A stretch of DNA of 64,000 nt from RCIO01 sp040880025 (lineage in GTDB: Bacteria; Pseudomonadota; Alphaproteobacteria; Rhizobiales; Rhizobiaceae), in NCBI GenBank assembly GCA_040880025.1, contig JBBDJD010000012.1:1-64000 (forward strand), read 5' to 3'. The first letter of the stretch is position 1; the number at the start of each line of letters is the position of its first letter. Positions 41,886-52,243 of this stretch are shown here, piece by piece. The position numbers were made by a program, and so were the translations under genes. The notes below the pieces were generated by a model that did no database searches, was not told the DNA's origin, and saw nothing but the letters and a program-made list of their open reading frames with translations.

Positions 41886-43675
41886 ATGGACAGACGCCTT
41901 TTCACGGGCCGGGCGGCGATATTCGTCGCTGTCATCATCGTGACCGCCGCAGGCAGCATCGCTGCCTGGATCGCCGCGCTTGAAACCGGCCGCCGCACCG
42001 TCGCTGCCGCGCTCGACAACGAGATCGGCGTGCTCGCTCGTTCGGTGGAAAGCGAGATCGAACGCTTCCGCCACCTGCCTGCCGTTATCGGACGCGACGG
42101 CCGGATAGTGGCGGCTTTGACCTCCGGCAGCCCGGCCAGCGCCGACGCCGCCAACCGCTATCTGGCCGAAATCCGTGCCGAGACAAGCGCCGACGAGCTC
42201 TACATCATGACGCCGGACGGGCTCACGGTCGCGGCCAGCAATCACGCGGAGCCGCTGGGTTTCGTCGGCAAGAACTACCGTTTCCGCCCCTATTTTCAGG
42301 ACGCGCTGGCAAGCGGAGAAGGACGCTATTACGCCGTTGGCGTCACCACCGGCCGCCCCGGCTATTTCCTCTCCTCAGCCGTCCGTGATGGCGGCCGCGT
42401 GATTGGCGTCGCGGTGGTCAAGGTCGATATGGCGGGCATCGAGGCGACCTGGCGCAATTCCTCCATTTTCGTCGTTCTGGCCGATGCCGAGGGCGTCGTC
42501 TTCATCGCCGGCCATGCGCCGTGGAAGTACCGGCCGCTCCATCCGCTGAGCGATACGGCCCTCGACGATATCGCCCGCACCCGCAAATATGACGGCATCG
42601 ACCTCGCCACCGCCGAACCGATCTTCAGTTCCGGCATCGGGGTTCCGGAAGACGCGGTGATTGGGGACGCCGGGCAGCGCCATCTGCTGCGCTCGGCCGG
42701 AATCGAGGCCGACGGCTGGCGGCTGATCGGCGCCCGCAGCCTTGCGCCGGTGGAAGCGAACGCGCTGCTCCTCGCCGGCATGGCCGCTCTCGTCGGCATG
42801 CTCGCCTGCTCGGTCGGCTTTTATCTGCACCAGCGCCGCCAGCTCGTCCGCGCCAAGCTTGACGAGCATGAAAGGCTGGAGCGTCGCGTGGTCGAGCGCA
42901 CCGCCGAACTCAATCGCGAGATCGAGGAACGCCGCCACGCCGAGGATGAGCTTCGCGCCGCCCAGGAAACGCTCATCCAGACCGCCAAGCTGGCCGCGCT
43001 GGGACGCATGTCGGCGGCGATCGTCCACGAGGTCAGCCAGCCCCTTTCGGCGCTGGAAAACACGCTGGCCACGGCTGGCGTTCTGGCCGAGCGCGGCGAA
43101 GCGGCGGCCGCTGGCGGCAAGATGATCTCGGCGCGCGAACTGACCCGTCGCATCCAGCGCACGATCAAGCTGTTGCGCTCATTCGCCCGCAAGGAGTCCG
43201 GCCTGCGGGAACGGGTCGCGGTCGACAAAAGCATGGCCGAGGCGGTCGAACTCGCCCGCCACCGCGCCGACCAGGAAAACGTCGCGATCGAATTGGCGCA
43301 TGCGCCGGACCTCACGGTCATGGCCAATGCGGTGCGGTTGGAGCAGGTCATCCTCAACCTTGTCGTCAACGCGCTCGATGCCGTGGCTGGAGCACGCGCG
43401 CCGACTATTCGCCTTTCGGCTATCAGGACTGGCGACATGGTCGAGATCAGGGTCAGCGACAACGGACCGGGCATTCCGGCGGCGCTGCGCGAGCGCATCG
43501 CGGAACCCTTCTTCACGACCAAGGAAACCGGCGAGGGGCTGGGTCTCGGCCTGTCCATTTCCCGCGCCATCATCGGCGAATTCGGCGGATCGCTGACTTT
43601 CGACAGCGAGGAAGGCGCCGGCTCGACCTTCGTGATCGCTCTGCCGGCGGCCGCGACGATGCGGGAGGCCGCCGA

Positions 43676-43679
<4 letters not shown>
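41886..43679 (+). CDS. dctB: DctB-type sensor histidine kinase
   Basis: The 597-residue kinase is anchored by a helix at about 10-32 and another at about 295-318, with a PAS/dCache periplasmic domain in between. A coiled coil leads to the dimerisation domain with His381 in AAIVHEVSQPLSALEN. The catalytic domain shows the N-box NLVVNALDAV, DNGPGIP and GLGLGLSIS. Its stop overlaps the response regulator gene (ATGA). The layout matches DctB; the linked transporter is TAXI-type, so the ligand may not be a C4-dicarboxylate. Confidence 0.9.
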
Positions 43680-45028
<1,349 letters not shown>

Positions 45029-45039
45029 TCCGGCAAGTT

Positions 45040-45077
45040 TCCGCCAGCCGGCGGAGCCGATTGGGCGGGATTCCGCC
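45040..45077 (+). promoter_or_regulatory. Paired upstream activator dyads for the DctD-type regulator
   Basis: TCCGCC-AGCC-GGCGGA (45040-45055) is a perfect dyad, and GGCGG-GATT-CCGCC (45064-45077) is a second. Their centres are about 23 bases apart, two helical turns, and they lie 75-115 bases upstream of the sigma-54 -24 element. This is the usual geometry of NtrC-family enhancer sites. The assignment is inferred from position and symmetry. Confidence 0.6.
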
Positions 45078-45153
45078 GCGCGCCGGGGCGGGTCGACCGC
45101 TTGTTCCCGCGCATGTCCTTGAAACGCAACGCTCTGGCGCCAGATTCATGAAC

Positions 45154-45169
45154 TGGCACACGCCGTGCA
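45154..45169 (+). promoter_or_regulatory. Sigma-54 promoter of the TAXI TRAP operon
   Basis: TGGCACA-CGCC-GTGCA matches the consensus TGGCACR-N4-TTGCW with one mismatch, keeps the invariant GG and GC and has the right spacing. It lies about 62 bases before the binding-protein ATG. Confidence 0.83.
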
Positions 45170-45230
45170 AGGCGTTTGCCGGCTTGCCGTCCGCTTTCGC
45201 GCCGGCAGGGAGGAAACCAGGGAGGTCTCT

Positions 45231-46187
45231 ATGAAATCCACCACCATGAAACTGCTCGCCGCGGGCGCAGTCGCGCTGTCGCTCGGCTCCGCCACCGTCA
45301 GCGCCAAGGCGCAGGAGTTCATCAACGTGCTCACCGGCGGCACGTCGGGCGTCTACTATCCGCTCGGCGCCGCGCTTGCAGACATCTATGGCAAGAACAT
45401 CGAGGGCGTGCAGACGCAGGTTCAGTCAACCAAGGCGTCGGTCGAAAACCTCAACCTGCTGCAGCAGGGCCGTGGCGAGATCGCATTCGCCCTCGGCGAT
45501 TCCGTCAAGTCGGCCTGGGAAGGCGACGAGGAAGCCGGCTTCCCGGCCAAGCTGGAAAAGCTGCGCGGCATCGCCGCCATCTATCCAAACTACATCCAGA
45601 TCGTCGCCAGCAAGGAATCCGGCATTACCGATTTCGAGGGCCTCAAGGGCAAGAGCCTGTCGGTCGGCGCGCCCGCCTCGGGCACCGAGCTCAACGCGCG
45701 TCGCATCTTCTCCGCGCTCGGCATGAGCTATGACGACCTCGGCAAGACCGAATACCTGCCCTTCGGCGAGTCGGTCGAGCTGATCAAGAACCGCCAGCTC
45801 GACGCCACCCTGCAGTCGGCCGGCCTTGGCGTCGCGTCGATCAAGGATCTTGCCGTCTCGCTGCCGGTGACCATGGTCGCCGTACCGGAATCGGTTGCAG
45901 GGACTCTGGGCGCGCCGTTCCTCGCCGCCACGATCCCCGCCGGCACCTATGACGGCCAGACCGAGGACGTGCCGACGCTGGCGATCACCAACATCCTCGT
46001 CACCCATTCCGACGTGTCGGATGAGGTCGCCTACCAGATGACCAAGCAGCTGTTCGAGAACCTCGACGACATGGTCGCCGCGCATGCCGCGGCCAAGGCC
46101 ATCACGGCTGAAGGCGGACCGAACGGCATTCCGGTCCCGCTGCATCCGGGTGCGGAGCGCTACTACAAGGAAATGGGCCTTTTGTAG
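45231..46187 (+). CDS. TAXI family TRAP transporter solute-binding protein
   Basis: ATG 45231 with GGGAGG gives 318 residues and a signal peptide (MKSTTMKLLAAGAVALSLGS, cleavage near AKAQ-EF). The mature protein begins INVLTGGTSGVYYPLGAALA, the hallmark of the TAXI subgroup of TRAP binding proteins. The ligand is unknown; TAXI proteins have been linked to organic acids and amino acids. It is followed by a strong hairpin terminator and then the fused permease, so more binding protein than permease should be made. Confidence 0.95.
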   Translation: MKSTTMKLLAAGAVALSLGSATVSAKAQEFINVLTGGTSGVYYPLGAALADIYGKNIEGVQTQVQSTKASVENLNLLQQGRGEIAFALGDSVKSAWEGDEEAGFPAKLEKLRGIAAIYPNYIQIVASKESGITDFEGLKGKSLSVGAPASGTELNARRIFSALGMSYDDLGKTEYLPFGESVELIKNRQLDATLQSAGLGVASIKDLAVSLPVTMVAVPESVAGTLGAPFLAATIPAGTYDGQTEDVPTLAITNILVTHSDVSDEVAYQMTKQLFENLDDMVAAHAAAKAITAEGGPNGIPVPLHPGAERYYKEMGLL

Positions 46188-46198
46188 GGCTCATGGCA

Positions 46199-46228
46199 CG
46201 GGGTCGGCTTTTCGCCGGCCCCGTTTTT
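46199..46228 (+). terminator. Terminator/attenuator between TAXI binding protein and permease genes
   Basis: CGGGGTCGGC (46199-46208) pairs with GCCGGCCCCG (46214-46223) with one wobble pair around TTTTC and is followed by five T. It stands 12 bases after the binding-protein stop and 36 before the permease start. Confidence 0.85.
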
Positions 46229-46263
46229 CTTTCCGATCCCCGAATTCGGTTGTAGCTTGAGCG

Positions 46264-48378
46264 ATGGCTGAAACCGCCAACGACCCGGATGCCGTTACCG
46301 CGGCGATCCACGATCCCACGCATGGCAGCTTTCCGCTGAGCCGTGAGGGCAAGGTCCTGTTCTGGATAGCCTTTGCCTTTTCGATCTATCAGATCGGCAC
46401 CGCCATGCATGTCATCAACCTGCCGAGCCAGGTTGTGCGCGCATTCCATGTCGGCTTCCTGATGCTGCTGGCATTCCCGCTTGTCGCGGCCATGCGCGGC
46501 AAATCCGTTCCGTGGCGCGCCGCCGCCTGGACGCTTGCGATGGCGGGTGTGGCTGTCGCCATCTATCAATATGTCGAATATCAGCCGCTGATCCTGCGTG
46601 CCGGTTTCCCGACCGATCTCGACATAATCTTCGGCGTGGTCGCGCTTGTCTGCGTCTTTGCCGCCGCCTGGATCATCATGGGACCGGCATTGCCGATCAT
46701 TTCGGGCCTGTTCCTCGCCTATTGCCTGTTCGGGCAGTATCTGCCGCGCCCGCTCAATCATCGCGGCTACGCCTTCGAGCAGGTCATTGACCACATGGCC
46801 TACGGCACGGAGGGCATTTACGGCATTCCCGTCTATGTGTCGGCGACCTACATCTTCCTGTTCATCCTCTTCGGCGCCTTCCTTGAGCGCGCCGGCATGA
46901 TCAGGCTGTTCACCGATGTCTCGCTCGGCCTCGTCGGCCACGCAAAGGGCGGACCGGCCAAGGTGTCGGTCATCTCGTCGGGCCTGATGGGCACCATCTC
47001 CGGCTCCGGTGTCGCCAATGTCGTCACCACCGGCCAGTTCACCATCCCGCTGATGAAGCGCTTCGGCTACCGCGCCGCCTTCGCCGGCGGCGTGGAATCC
47101 ACCGCCTCGATGGGCGGCCAGATCATGCCGCCGGTCATGGGCGCCGTCGCCTTCATCATGGCCGAGACGCTCGGCGTCGAATATTACGAGGTGGTCGAGG
47201 CGGCCATCATCCCGGCCATGCTCTATTTCGCCTCCGCCTTCTGGATGGTGCATCTGGAAGCCGGCAAGCGCAGCCTGCTCGGCCTGCCCCGCGCCGAACT
47301 TCCCTCCGCTCTCAAGGCGATCCGCGACGGCTGGTATCTCGTCCTGCCACTGGCCGCGCTCGTCTATCTCTTGTTCTCCGGCTACACGCCGCTTTTCGCC
47401 GGCACCATCGGACTGTCCTTCACCGTGCTTCTCATCCTGGGGGGCTCGGTTGCGATCGGTCTGCCCTCGCAGGCGCTTCGCATCATTTTCTGGATCGGGC
47501 TTGGCCTGATCGCCGCGAGCTTCTTCCGCTATGGCATCAATGTCGTTCTGGCGCTGGCCGCGGCCCTGATCGCCGCCAACCTCGTTGTCGACGGCGGTCG
47601 AAAGACCCTGGCTATCTGCCGCGACGCTCTCGCCGAGGGCGCCAAGACGGCGCTGCCCGTCGGTGTCGCTTGCGCCGTGGTCGGCATCATCATCGGCACC
47701 ATGACGCTCACCGGCCTCGCCAACACGTGCGGCCAGTACATCGTCTCGGTCGGGGAGAATTCGCTGTTCCTGTCGCTGGTGCTCACCATGATCACCTGTC
47801 TGATCCTGGGAATGGGCATCCCGACCATTCCCAACTACATCATCACCTCGACCATCGCAGGCCCGGCGCTGCTCGAACTCGGCGTGCCGCTGATCGTCAG
47901 CCACATGTTCGTGTTCTATTTCGGCATCCTTGCCGATCTCACGCCTCCGGTGGCATTGGCCTGTTTCGCAGCTGCGCCAATCGCGCGCGAGAGCGGCCTG
48001 AAGATTTCCTTCGAGGCGATCAAGATCGCCGCCGCCGGTTTCGTCATTCCCTTCATGGCGGTCTACACGCCGGCACTGATGCTGCAGGACGGCGGGCCGT
48101 TGGCCGAGGCGATCGGCTACTGGCCCGCGGTCGCCTACATCGTCTTCAAGACGGCGCTTTCGATCGGCCTGTGGGGTATCGCGGTAATAGGCTTCCTGCG
48201 CGCCCGGCTTGCGATTTGGGAGCGTGTCCTCGCCGCCGCGGCGGCCTTCACCCTGGTTGCCGCACTCCCTGCCACTGACGAGATCGGCCTTGCGCTCGCC
48301 GCCATCGTCTTCGGCCTGCACTGGTACCGGACCCGCGTTCCCGCGGCTTCCTCCCCGGCCAAGCAGGCCGGCGAATAG
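46264..48378 (+). CDS. TRAP transporter permease, fused small and large subunits
   Basis: The 704-residue membrane protein combines the DctQ-like four-helix part (about 40-150) and the DctM-like large part, as is normal for TAXI systems. Family segments include SVISSGLMGTISGSGVANVV, GGVESTASMGGQIMPPVMGA and MGIPTIPNYIITSTI. It uses an ion gradient and the TAXI binding protein. The DUF1850 gene follows three bases after its stop. Confidence 0.95.
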   Translation: MAETANDPDAVTAAIHDPTHGSFPLSREGKVLFWIAFAFSIYQIGTAMHVINLPSQVVRAFHVGFLMLLAFPLVAAMRGKSVPWRAAAWTLAMAGVAVAIYQYVEYQPLILRAGFPTDLDIIFGVVALVCVFAAAWIIMGPALPIISGLFLAYCLFGQYLPRPLNHRGYAFEQVIDHMAYGTEGIYGIPVYVSATYIFLFILFGAFLERAGMIRLFTDVSLGLVGHAKGGPAKVSVISSGLMGTISGSGVANVVTTGQFTIPLMKRFGYRAAFAGGVESTASMGGQIMPPVMGAVAFIMAETLGVEYYEVVEAAIIPAMLYFASAFWMVHLEAGKRSLLGLPRAELPSALKAIRDGWYLVLPLAALVYLLFSGYTPLFAGTIGLSFTVLLILGGSVAIGLPSQALRIIFWIGLGLIAASFFRYGINVVLALAAALIAANLVVDGGRKTLAICRDALAEGAKTALPVGVACAVVGIIIGTMTLTGLANTCGQYIVSVGENSLFLSLVLTMITCLILGMGIPTIPNYIITSTIAGPALLELGVPLIVSHMFVFYFGILADLTPPVALACFAAAPIARESGLKISFEAIKIAAAGFVIPFMAVYTPALMLQDGGPLAEAIGYWPAVAYIVFKTALSIGLWGIAVIGFLRARLAIWERVLAAAAAFTLVAALPATDEIGLALAAIVFGLHWYRTRVPAASSPAKQAGE

Positions 48379-48381
48379 GCG

Positions 48382-48753
48382 ATGCCGCTCTGCATCCTCG
48401 CCGGAGCCAAGACCGTGACGATCGCGGCGGCCGCCTTCACACTGTCATGGACACATTCCGTCGAGAAGATTGAATGGCGTGAGCGCTGGGCCGTCGAAGA
48501 CGGAAAACTGCGTATTACAGAATCGCGTGTGCAGGGGTCGGGCGCCGGCATGGACCCGCCCGAGGGGTCGGTCTTCGAGGATGGCTCGTGGGTCTATCGG
48601 CCCGATCTGCCGCCGCAGGACAGGCTGCTGCTGGCGAGCTCCGGCACGACCGTCGGCGGCTGGACGCTTTGCGCGTCTGGCGATTGTACGGAAATTGGCG
48701 CGGAAGGTGCGTCAGGACCGGTCGAAATCCGGGCTTGCGAACAACCGGATTGA
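48382..48753 (+). CDS. DUF1850 protein linked to TAXI TRAP transporter
   Basis: The 123-residue protein has a short hydrophobic start and the DUF1850 pattern FTLSWTHSVEKIEWRERW, followed by ESRVQGSGAGMDPPEG. DUF1850 genes are regular neighbours of fused TAXI permeases. It begins three bases after the permease stop and completes the operon. Function unknown; a periplasmic accessory is plausible. Confidence 0.9.
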   Translation: MPLCILAGAKTVTIAAAAFTLSWTHSVEKIEWRERWAVEDGKLRITESRVQGSGAGMDPPEGSVFEDGSWVYRPDLPPQDRLLLASSGTTVGGWTLCASGDCTEIGAEGASGPVEIRACEQPD

Positions 48754-48760
48754 GCCGGCG

Positions 48761-48916
48761 CTACTGGAACGTCGGATCCTGGCCCATGATCACCCCGCCG
48801 CGCTTGGCGCAGGCCGGTCCCGGTCCGCGCATGTAGTAGCGCTCCGGCCGGTAGCTTGGCGCCACGAACTCGCGCATGGCGCAGGCATAACGCAACATTA
48901 CGTTCAAAACCGACAT
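48761..48916 (-). CDS. Small hypothetical protein
   Basis: ATG 48916 gives 51 residues: a short helix (MSVLNVMLRYACAMREFVAP) then a Tyr/Arg/Gly-rich end with two Cys in total. The upstream AGGGAACGGG could serve as a ribosome binding site. Composition is not that of a shadow frame, but there is no recognised family. Confidence 0.5.
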   Translation of the reverse strand: MSVLNVMLRYACAMREFVAPSYRPERYYMRGPGPACAKRGGVIMGQDPTFQ

Positions 48917-49266
48917 CGTCCCGTTCCCTGTCTCTCGGATGTCCCTTCCGATCGCGGCGATCCTACGTGCGACTCGTGAATATCGCGTGAACGCAGTCTG
49001 GTTAATATTTCGTTCTGTCCTGAAGCTGGATGGCGGTGAGCCGCTCCGTGGGCGCGTCGCCATGCAGCCTGTCCGATTTTCCGCTGGCCGCGGATGCCGG
49101 TTTCGAAGGACCGGAATTTCGTTCTGAATCCATGTGGTCGCGCGGGAACAAGCATGCCTCTGCGGCGTTGATCGACAGGCCGGCGCGACAGCCGGTCAGC
49201 TGCGGCGTTCCGCCAGGCAGCCCCACTACACAACGAATGGTCCCGCCACAAGGAAAGGCAAGAACA
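48917..49266. other. Non-coding stretch before the DUF892 gene, with a stress promoter
   Basis: No convincing gene lies in these 350 bases; open frames here are fragments without ribosome binding sites. The right part contains an EcfG-type promoter (49145-49169) and a leader of roughly 90 bases for the DUF892 gene. Nothing else was recognised. Confidence 0.5.
49145..49169 (+). promoter_or_regulatory. EcfG-type (general stress) promoter of the DUF892 gene
   Basis: GGAAC (49145-49149) and CGTT (49166-49169) are separated by 16 bases, matching GGAAC-N16/17-CGTT. Genes of the DUF892/YciF type belong to general stress regulons in several bacteria, which supports the assignment. Confidence 0.7.
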
Positions 49267-49773
49267 ATGGGTATTTTCTCCAAGGATATCAAATCGATGG
49301 ACGATCTCTTCGTGCACACTCTGCGCGACATCTACTATGCCGAGAAGCAGATCCTGAAGGCTCTGCCCAAGATGATCGACAAGGCCACCGACGCGCAACT
49401 GAAGCAGGGTCTCCAGCATCACCTGAAGGAGACCGAAGGCCATGTCGAGCGCGTCGAGAAGGTCTTCAAGATGCACGGCGTCGAGGCCAAGGGCGTCGAC
49501 TGCCCGGCCATCGACGGGATCATCAAGGAAGCCGACGAGATCATGGGTGATGTCGAGGACAAGCAGGTGCTTGACGCGGCCATTATCGCCGCCGGCCAGG
49601 CGGTCGAGCATTACGAGATGACCCGCTACGGCACGCTCATCGAATGGGCCAGGAATCTCGGCCGCGCCGATTGCGCCGATGTGCTCAAGAAGAACCTCGA
49701 CGAGGAAAAGGCAGCCGACAAGAAGCTGACCGAAATCGCCGAGAGCCGGGTCAATCTGCAGGCCGCGGAATAG
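49267..49773 (+). CDS. DUF892 (YciE/YciF) ferritin-like protein
   Basis: ATG 49267 (AGGAAAGG upstream) gives 168 residues forming a four-helix ferritin-like bundle. The family start MDDLFVHTLRDIYYAEKQIL is present, as are Glu/His ligands in later helices (HHLKETEGHVERVEKV and AVEHYEMTRYGTL). YciE/F proteins are stress induced and may protect against osmotic or oxidative damage. Confidence 0.95.
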   Translation: MGIFSKDIKSMDDLFVHTLRDIYYAEKQILKALPKMIDKATDAQLKQGLQHHLKETEGHVERVEKVFKMHGVEAKGVDCPAIDGIIKEADEIMGDVEDKQVLDAAIIAAGQAVEHYEMTRYGTLIEWARNLGRADCADVLKKNLDEEKAADKKLTEIAESRVNLQAAE

Positions 49774-49784
49774 CTGATCCGCAG

Positions 49785-49811
49785 GGTCCGCCGGCTTCGG
49801 GTCGGCGGACC
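49785..49811. terminator. Hairpin between convergent genes, possible bidirectional terminator
   Basis: GGTCCGCCG (49785-49793) pairs perfectly with CGGCGGACC (49803-49811) around a nine-base loop. It lies between the stops of the DUF892 and ArsR-type genes. No clear T-tract follows on either strand. Confidence 0.4.
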
Positions 49812-49815
49812 GTAT

Positions 49816-50496
49816 TCATGCGCGGATAAGCCTCTCGAATGCACCGCGCCCCTCCGGCGTGAAACGCACCACCCGGCTGTCGGGTTCGCGGCGCGCCCAT
49901 TTCAGTTCGAACATCCGGTCGAGCGCCGCCGCGCCCAGCGACCCGGCGAGGTGCGAGCGTCGCACGCTCCAGTCGAGGCAGGCGCGGCACAGCGGTCGCC
50001 GCTTCGTTTCCAGCGCGGCCACATCCACCCCGAACGCCGCGAACCAGTCGCGCCCGCTGCCGGTCAGCGCCACGTCATCGCCTTTCGTGCTGATAAGCTG
50101 CCGTCCGGCCAAATGGTCGAACAGCGCGACGCCCTTTTCGCCTGCCAGATGATCGTAACAGACCCGCGCCTCTCGCATCGCCCCGTCGCGTGGACCGGGC
50201 CGCGCCCGTTTCGGCCCGACCGAGGCGGCCACGCCCGAGATCGCCTCCAGCATCGACGCCACCTCCGACCCGGCGAGCGCGTAATAGCGGTGGCGGCCCT
50301 GCGTCGTGACAGTCACCAGCCCTCCCTCCGTCAGCTTGGCCAGATGCGAGCTAGCGGTCGGCAGGCCGACGCCGCCCTCCAGCGCCAGTTCGCTGGCCGT
50401 GAGCGCGGTCCCGCTCATCAGCGCCGACAGCATGTTGGCGCGGGCAGGGTCGCCCACCAGGGCGGCGATGCGCGAAAGGTCGGGTCCTTCCTTCAT
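49816..50496 (-). CDS. ArsR-type winged helix regulator with long C-terminal domain
   Basis: The 226-residue protein has an ArsR-like HTH at the N-terminus (IAALVGDPARANMLSALMSG, then LPTASSHLAKLTEGGLVTV) and an uncommon C-terminal domain of about 130 residues with several Cys (ARVCYDHLAGEKG and RRPLCRACLDWSVRRSHLAG). This longer type is known in alphaproteobacteria. Ligand unknown; Cys could bind metal or sense redox, which is a guess. Confidence 0.9.
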   Translation of the reverse strand: MKEGPDLSRIAALVGDPARANMLSALMSGTALTASELALEGGVGLPTASSHLAKLTEGGLVTVTTQGRHRYYALAGSEVASMLEAISGVAASVGPKRARPGPRDGAMREARVCYDHLAGEKGVALFDHLAGRQLISTKGDDVALTGSGRDWFAAFGVDVAALETKRRPLCRACLDWSVRRSHLAGSLGAAALDRMFELKWARREPDSRVVRFTPEGRGAFERLIRA

Positions 50497-50593
50497 CCGG
50501 GTTCGCTCAATTGGCTACAGACATCATTCGATCATAGTCGAAGCATGCACGCGGTTCAATTGTTATGATGCGGGCATCGAGAAGGAAAGACCG

Positions 50594-50812
50594 ATGTCCG
50601 CTCCGACAAGTGCCCGAACAGATTCACCGGCCCTGCCCGCCATTCGTTTCGGCGGGGACGCTCCGGTCTCGCCACTGGGGTCCTTCATGCGCTGGTACGA
50701 CCGCTATCTTCAGCGCCGCGCGTTGGCCGAGCTCGACGACCGCATGCTGCGCGACATCGGCCTCACCCGCCGCGATGTCGAGCGCGAAATCAGGAAACCC
50801 TTCTGGCGCTGA
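50594..50812 (+). CDS. DUF1127 small protein
   Basis: ATG 50594 with AAGGAAAG gives 72 residues. The C-terminal half, WYDRYLQRRALAELDDRMLR followed by DIGLTRRDVEREI, is the DUF1127 motif. Such Arg-rich small proteins can bind RNA and affect phosphate, carbon or stress responses in alphaproteobacteria. The first 30 residues are a low-complexity extension. Confidence 0.92.
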   Translation: MSAPTSARTDSPALPAIRFGGDAPVSPLGSFMRWYDRYLQRRALAELDDRMLRDIGLTRRDVEREIRKPFWR

Positions 50813-50890
50813 GCGCCGAACCTATCATCCGGCCGCGAGCTTCAATTCGATCCCGGTCGAACTGTCCGCAACTTCAGGAGCCAAGAACCC

Positions 50891-51217
50891 GTGCCCATCA
50901 CCTGCTTCATCCGCTACGAGATCGATCCGTTCAAGAAGGACGACTTCGTCGAATATGCCCGCAATTGGGGCCAGGCGATCCCGCGCTGCGGCGCCGAGCT
51001 GATCGGCTACTTCGCTCCGCATGAGGGTTCGGCCACCACTGCCTACGGCGTCTACAATATAGACAGCCTCGCCGCCTACGAGGCCTATCGCGCCCGCCTT
51101 GCCGCCGACCCCCTGGGCAAGGCAAATTACGAATTCGCTCGCGAGAAACGGTTCATCCTGCGCGAGGACCGCATCTTCATGAAGCTTGCCTCCGCGCCGC
51201 ATGCGGACCCCGCATGA
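50891..51217 (+). CDS. NIPSNAP family protein
   Basis: The 108-residue protein starts at GTG 50891 (AGGAG about ten bases upstream). It has a ferredoxin-like dimeric barrel pattern, with ITCFIRYEIDPFKKDDFVEY at the start and a C-terminal LREDRIFMKLA. NIPSNAP proteins have no settled biochemical role. Confidence 0.9.
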   Translation: MPITCFIRYEIDPFKKDDFVEYARNWGQAIPRCGAELIGYFAPHEGSATTAYGVYNIDSLAAYEAYRARLAADPLGKANYEFAREKRFILREDRIFMKLASAPHADPA

Positions 51218-51250
51218 TCCTCCACTGCGCTGCGGGGAAGGGGCGCATGG

Positions 51251-52234
51251 CTAGGCATTGCCGATCAGTATCCCCGCCGCCAGCACCAGCCCGCCGCCCA
51301 GCACCACCTGAAAAGCGGCGCGCAGGAACGGCGTTTCCATGAAGCGGTTCTGGATATACGCGATTGCCCACAGCTCCACGAAGACGATCGCCATCGCCGT
51401 CACCGTGGCCGCATAAAAATGCGGGATCAGATAGGGCAGGGCATGCCCAAGCCCGCCGATCGTCGTCATGATGCCCGACGCCAGCCCGCGCTTCAGCGGC
51501 GAGCCCCGGCCCGACAGCTTGCCGTCGTCATGCGCGGCTTCGGTAAAGCCCATCGAGATGCCAGCGCCCACCGAGGCCGATAGGCCGATCAGGAATGTCT
51601 GCCACGTGTCCTGCGTGGCGAAGGCCGCGGCGAAAATCGGCGCCAGCGTTGAAACCGAGCCGTCCATCAGCCCGGCCAGTCCCGGCTGCACATAGGTCAG
51701 GATGAACTGCCGCCGCTCCGTGTGCCGCTCGGCCTCCTGCACATCCTCGGGCGCGTGCTCCAGCCCCAGCCGCCTGGCCAGCGATTCATGCTGGCGCTCC
51801 GCCGCCGCCAGGTCGCCGAGCAGCTTGCGTGTCGCGGCGTCCTCGGCCCGCTTGGCCGCTTCCGTGTAGAAGCGTTCCGCCTGCCGCTCCATCTCCTCGG
51901 CCTGCATCCGCACCTTGTCGACGCCGAGCGGCCGCACCAGCCAGTCCGGCTTGCGCTCGTAATAGCCGCGCACATGCTCGCGCCGTATCAGCGGAATGCG
52001 TTCGCCGAAGCGCTTGCGGTGCAGCTCGATCAACGCGTTGCGGTGACCGTCCTCCTCGTCCGCCATGGCGTCGAACATTTTGGCCGATTGCGGAAACGCT
52101 TCGCGCAGGCCGTCGGCATAGGCGCGGTAGATGCGCCCGTCATCCTCTTCCGAGGAAATGGCGAGCGCCAGGATTTCCTGTTCGGAGAGCGAATCGAAAG
52201 ACCTGCGGCCGAAGCCGAACACGCGCGAGAGCAT
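51251..52234 (-). CDS. mbfA: Membrane-bound ferritin with VIT1/CCC1 domain
   Basis: MbfA exports iron and protects against iron-promoted peroxide stress. The 327-residue protein joins an N-terminal ferritin-like bundle (about 15-165, with EEDDGRIYRAYADGLRE, DEEDGHRNALIELH and QHESLARRLG carrying iron-ligand Glu and His) to a C-terminal VIT1-like membrane domain (about 185-327; GLAGLMDGSVSTLAPIFAAA). An Irr-type box lies ten bases upstream of its start, so expression should rise with iron. Confidence 0.95.
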   Translation of the reverse strand: MLSRVFGFGRRSFDSLSEQEILALAISSEEDDGRIYRAYADGLREAFPQSAKMFDAMADEEDGHRNALIELHRKRFGERIPLIRREHVRGYYERKPDWLVRPLGVDKVRMQAEEMERQAERFYTEAAKRAEDAATRKLLGDLAAAERQHESLARRLGLEHAPEDVQEAERHTERRQFILTYVQPGLAGLMDGSVSTLAPIFAAAFATQDTWQTFLIGLSASVGAGISMGFTEAAHDDGKLSGRGSPLKRGLASGIMTTIGGLGHALPYLIPHFYAATVTAMAIVFVELWAIAYIQNRFMETPFLRAAFQVVLGGGLVLAAGILIGNA

Positions 52235-52243
52235 GAGAACCTC

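Noticed and set aside
46102..48321. 739-codon open frame on the minus strand
   Set aside because: It is antisense to the TRAP permease; the translation is Asp/Arg/Gly/His-rich low complexity, as expected from the complement of a GC-rich membrane-protein gene.
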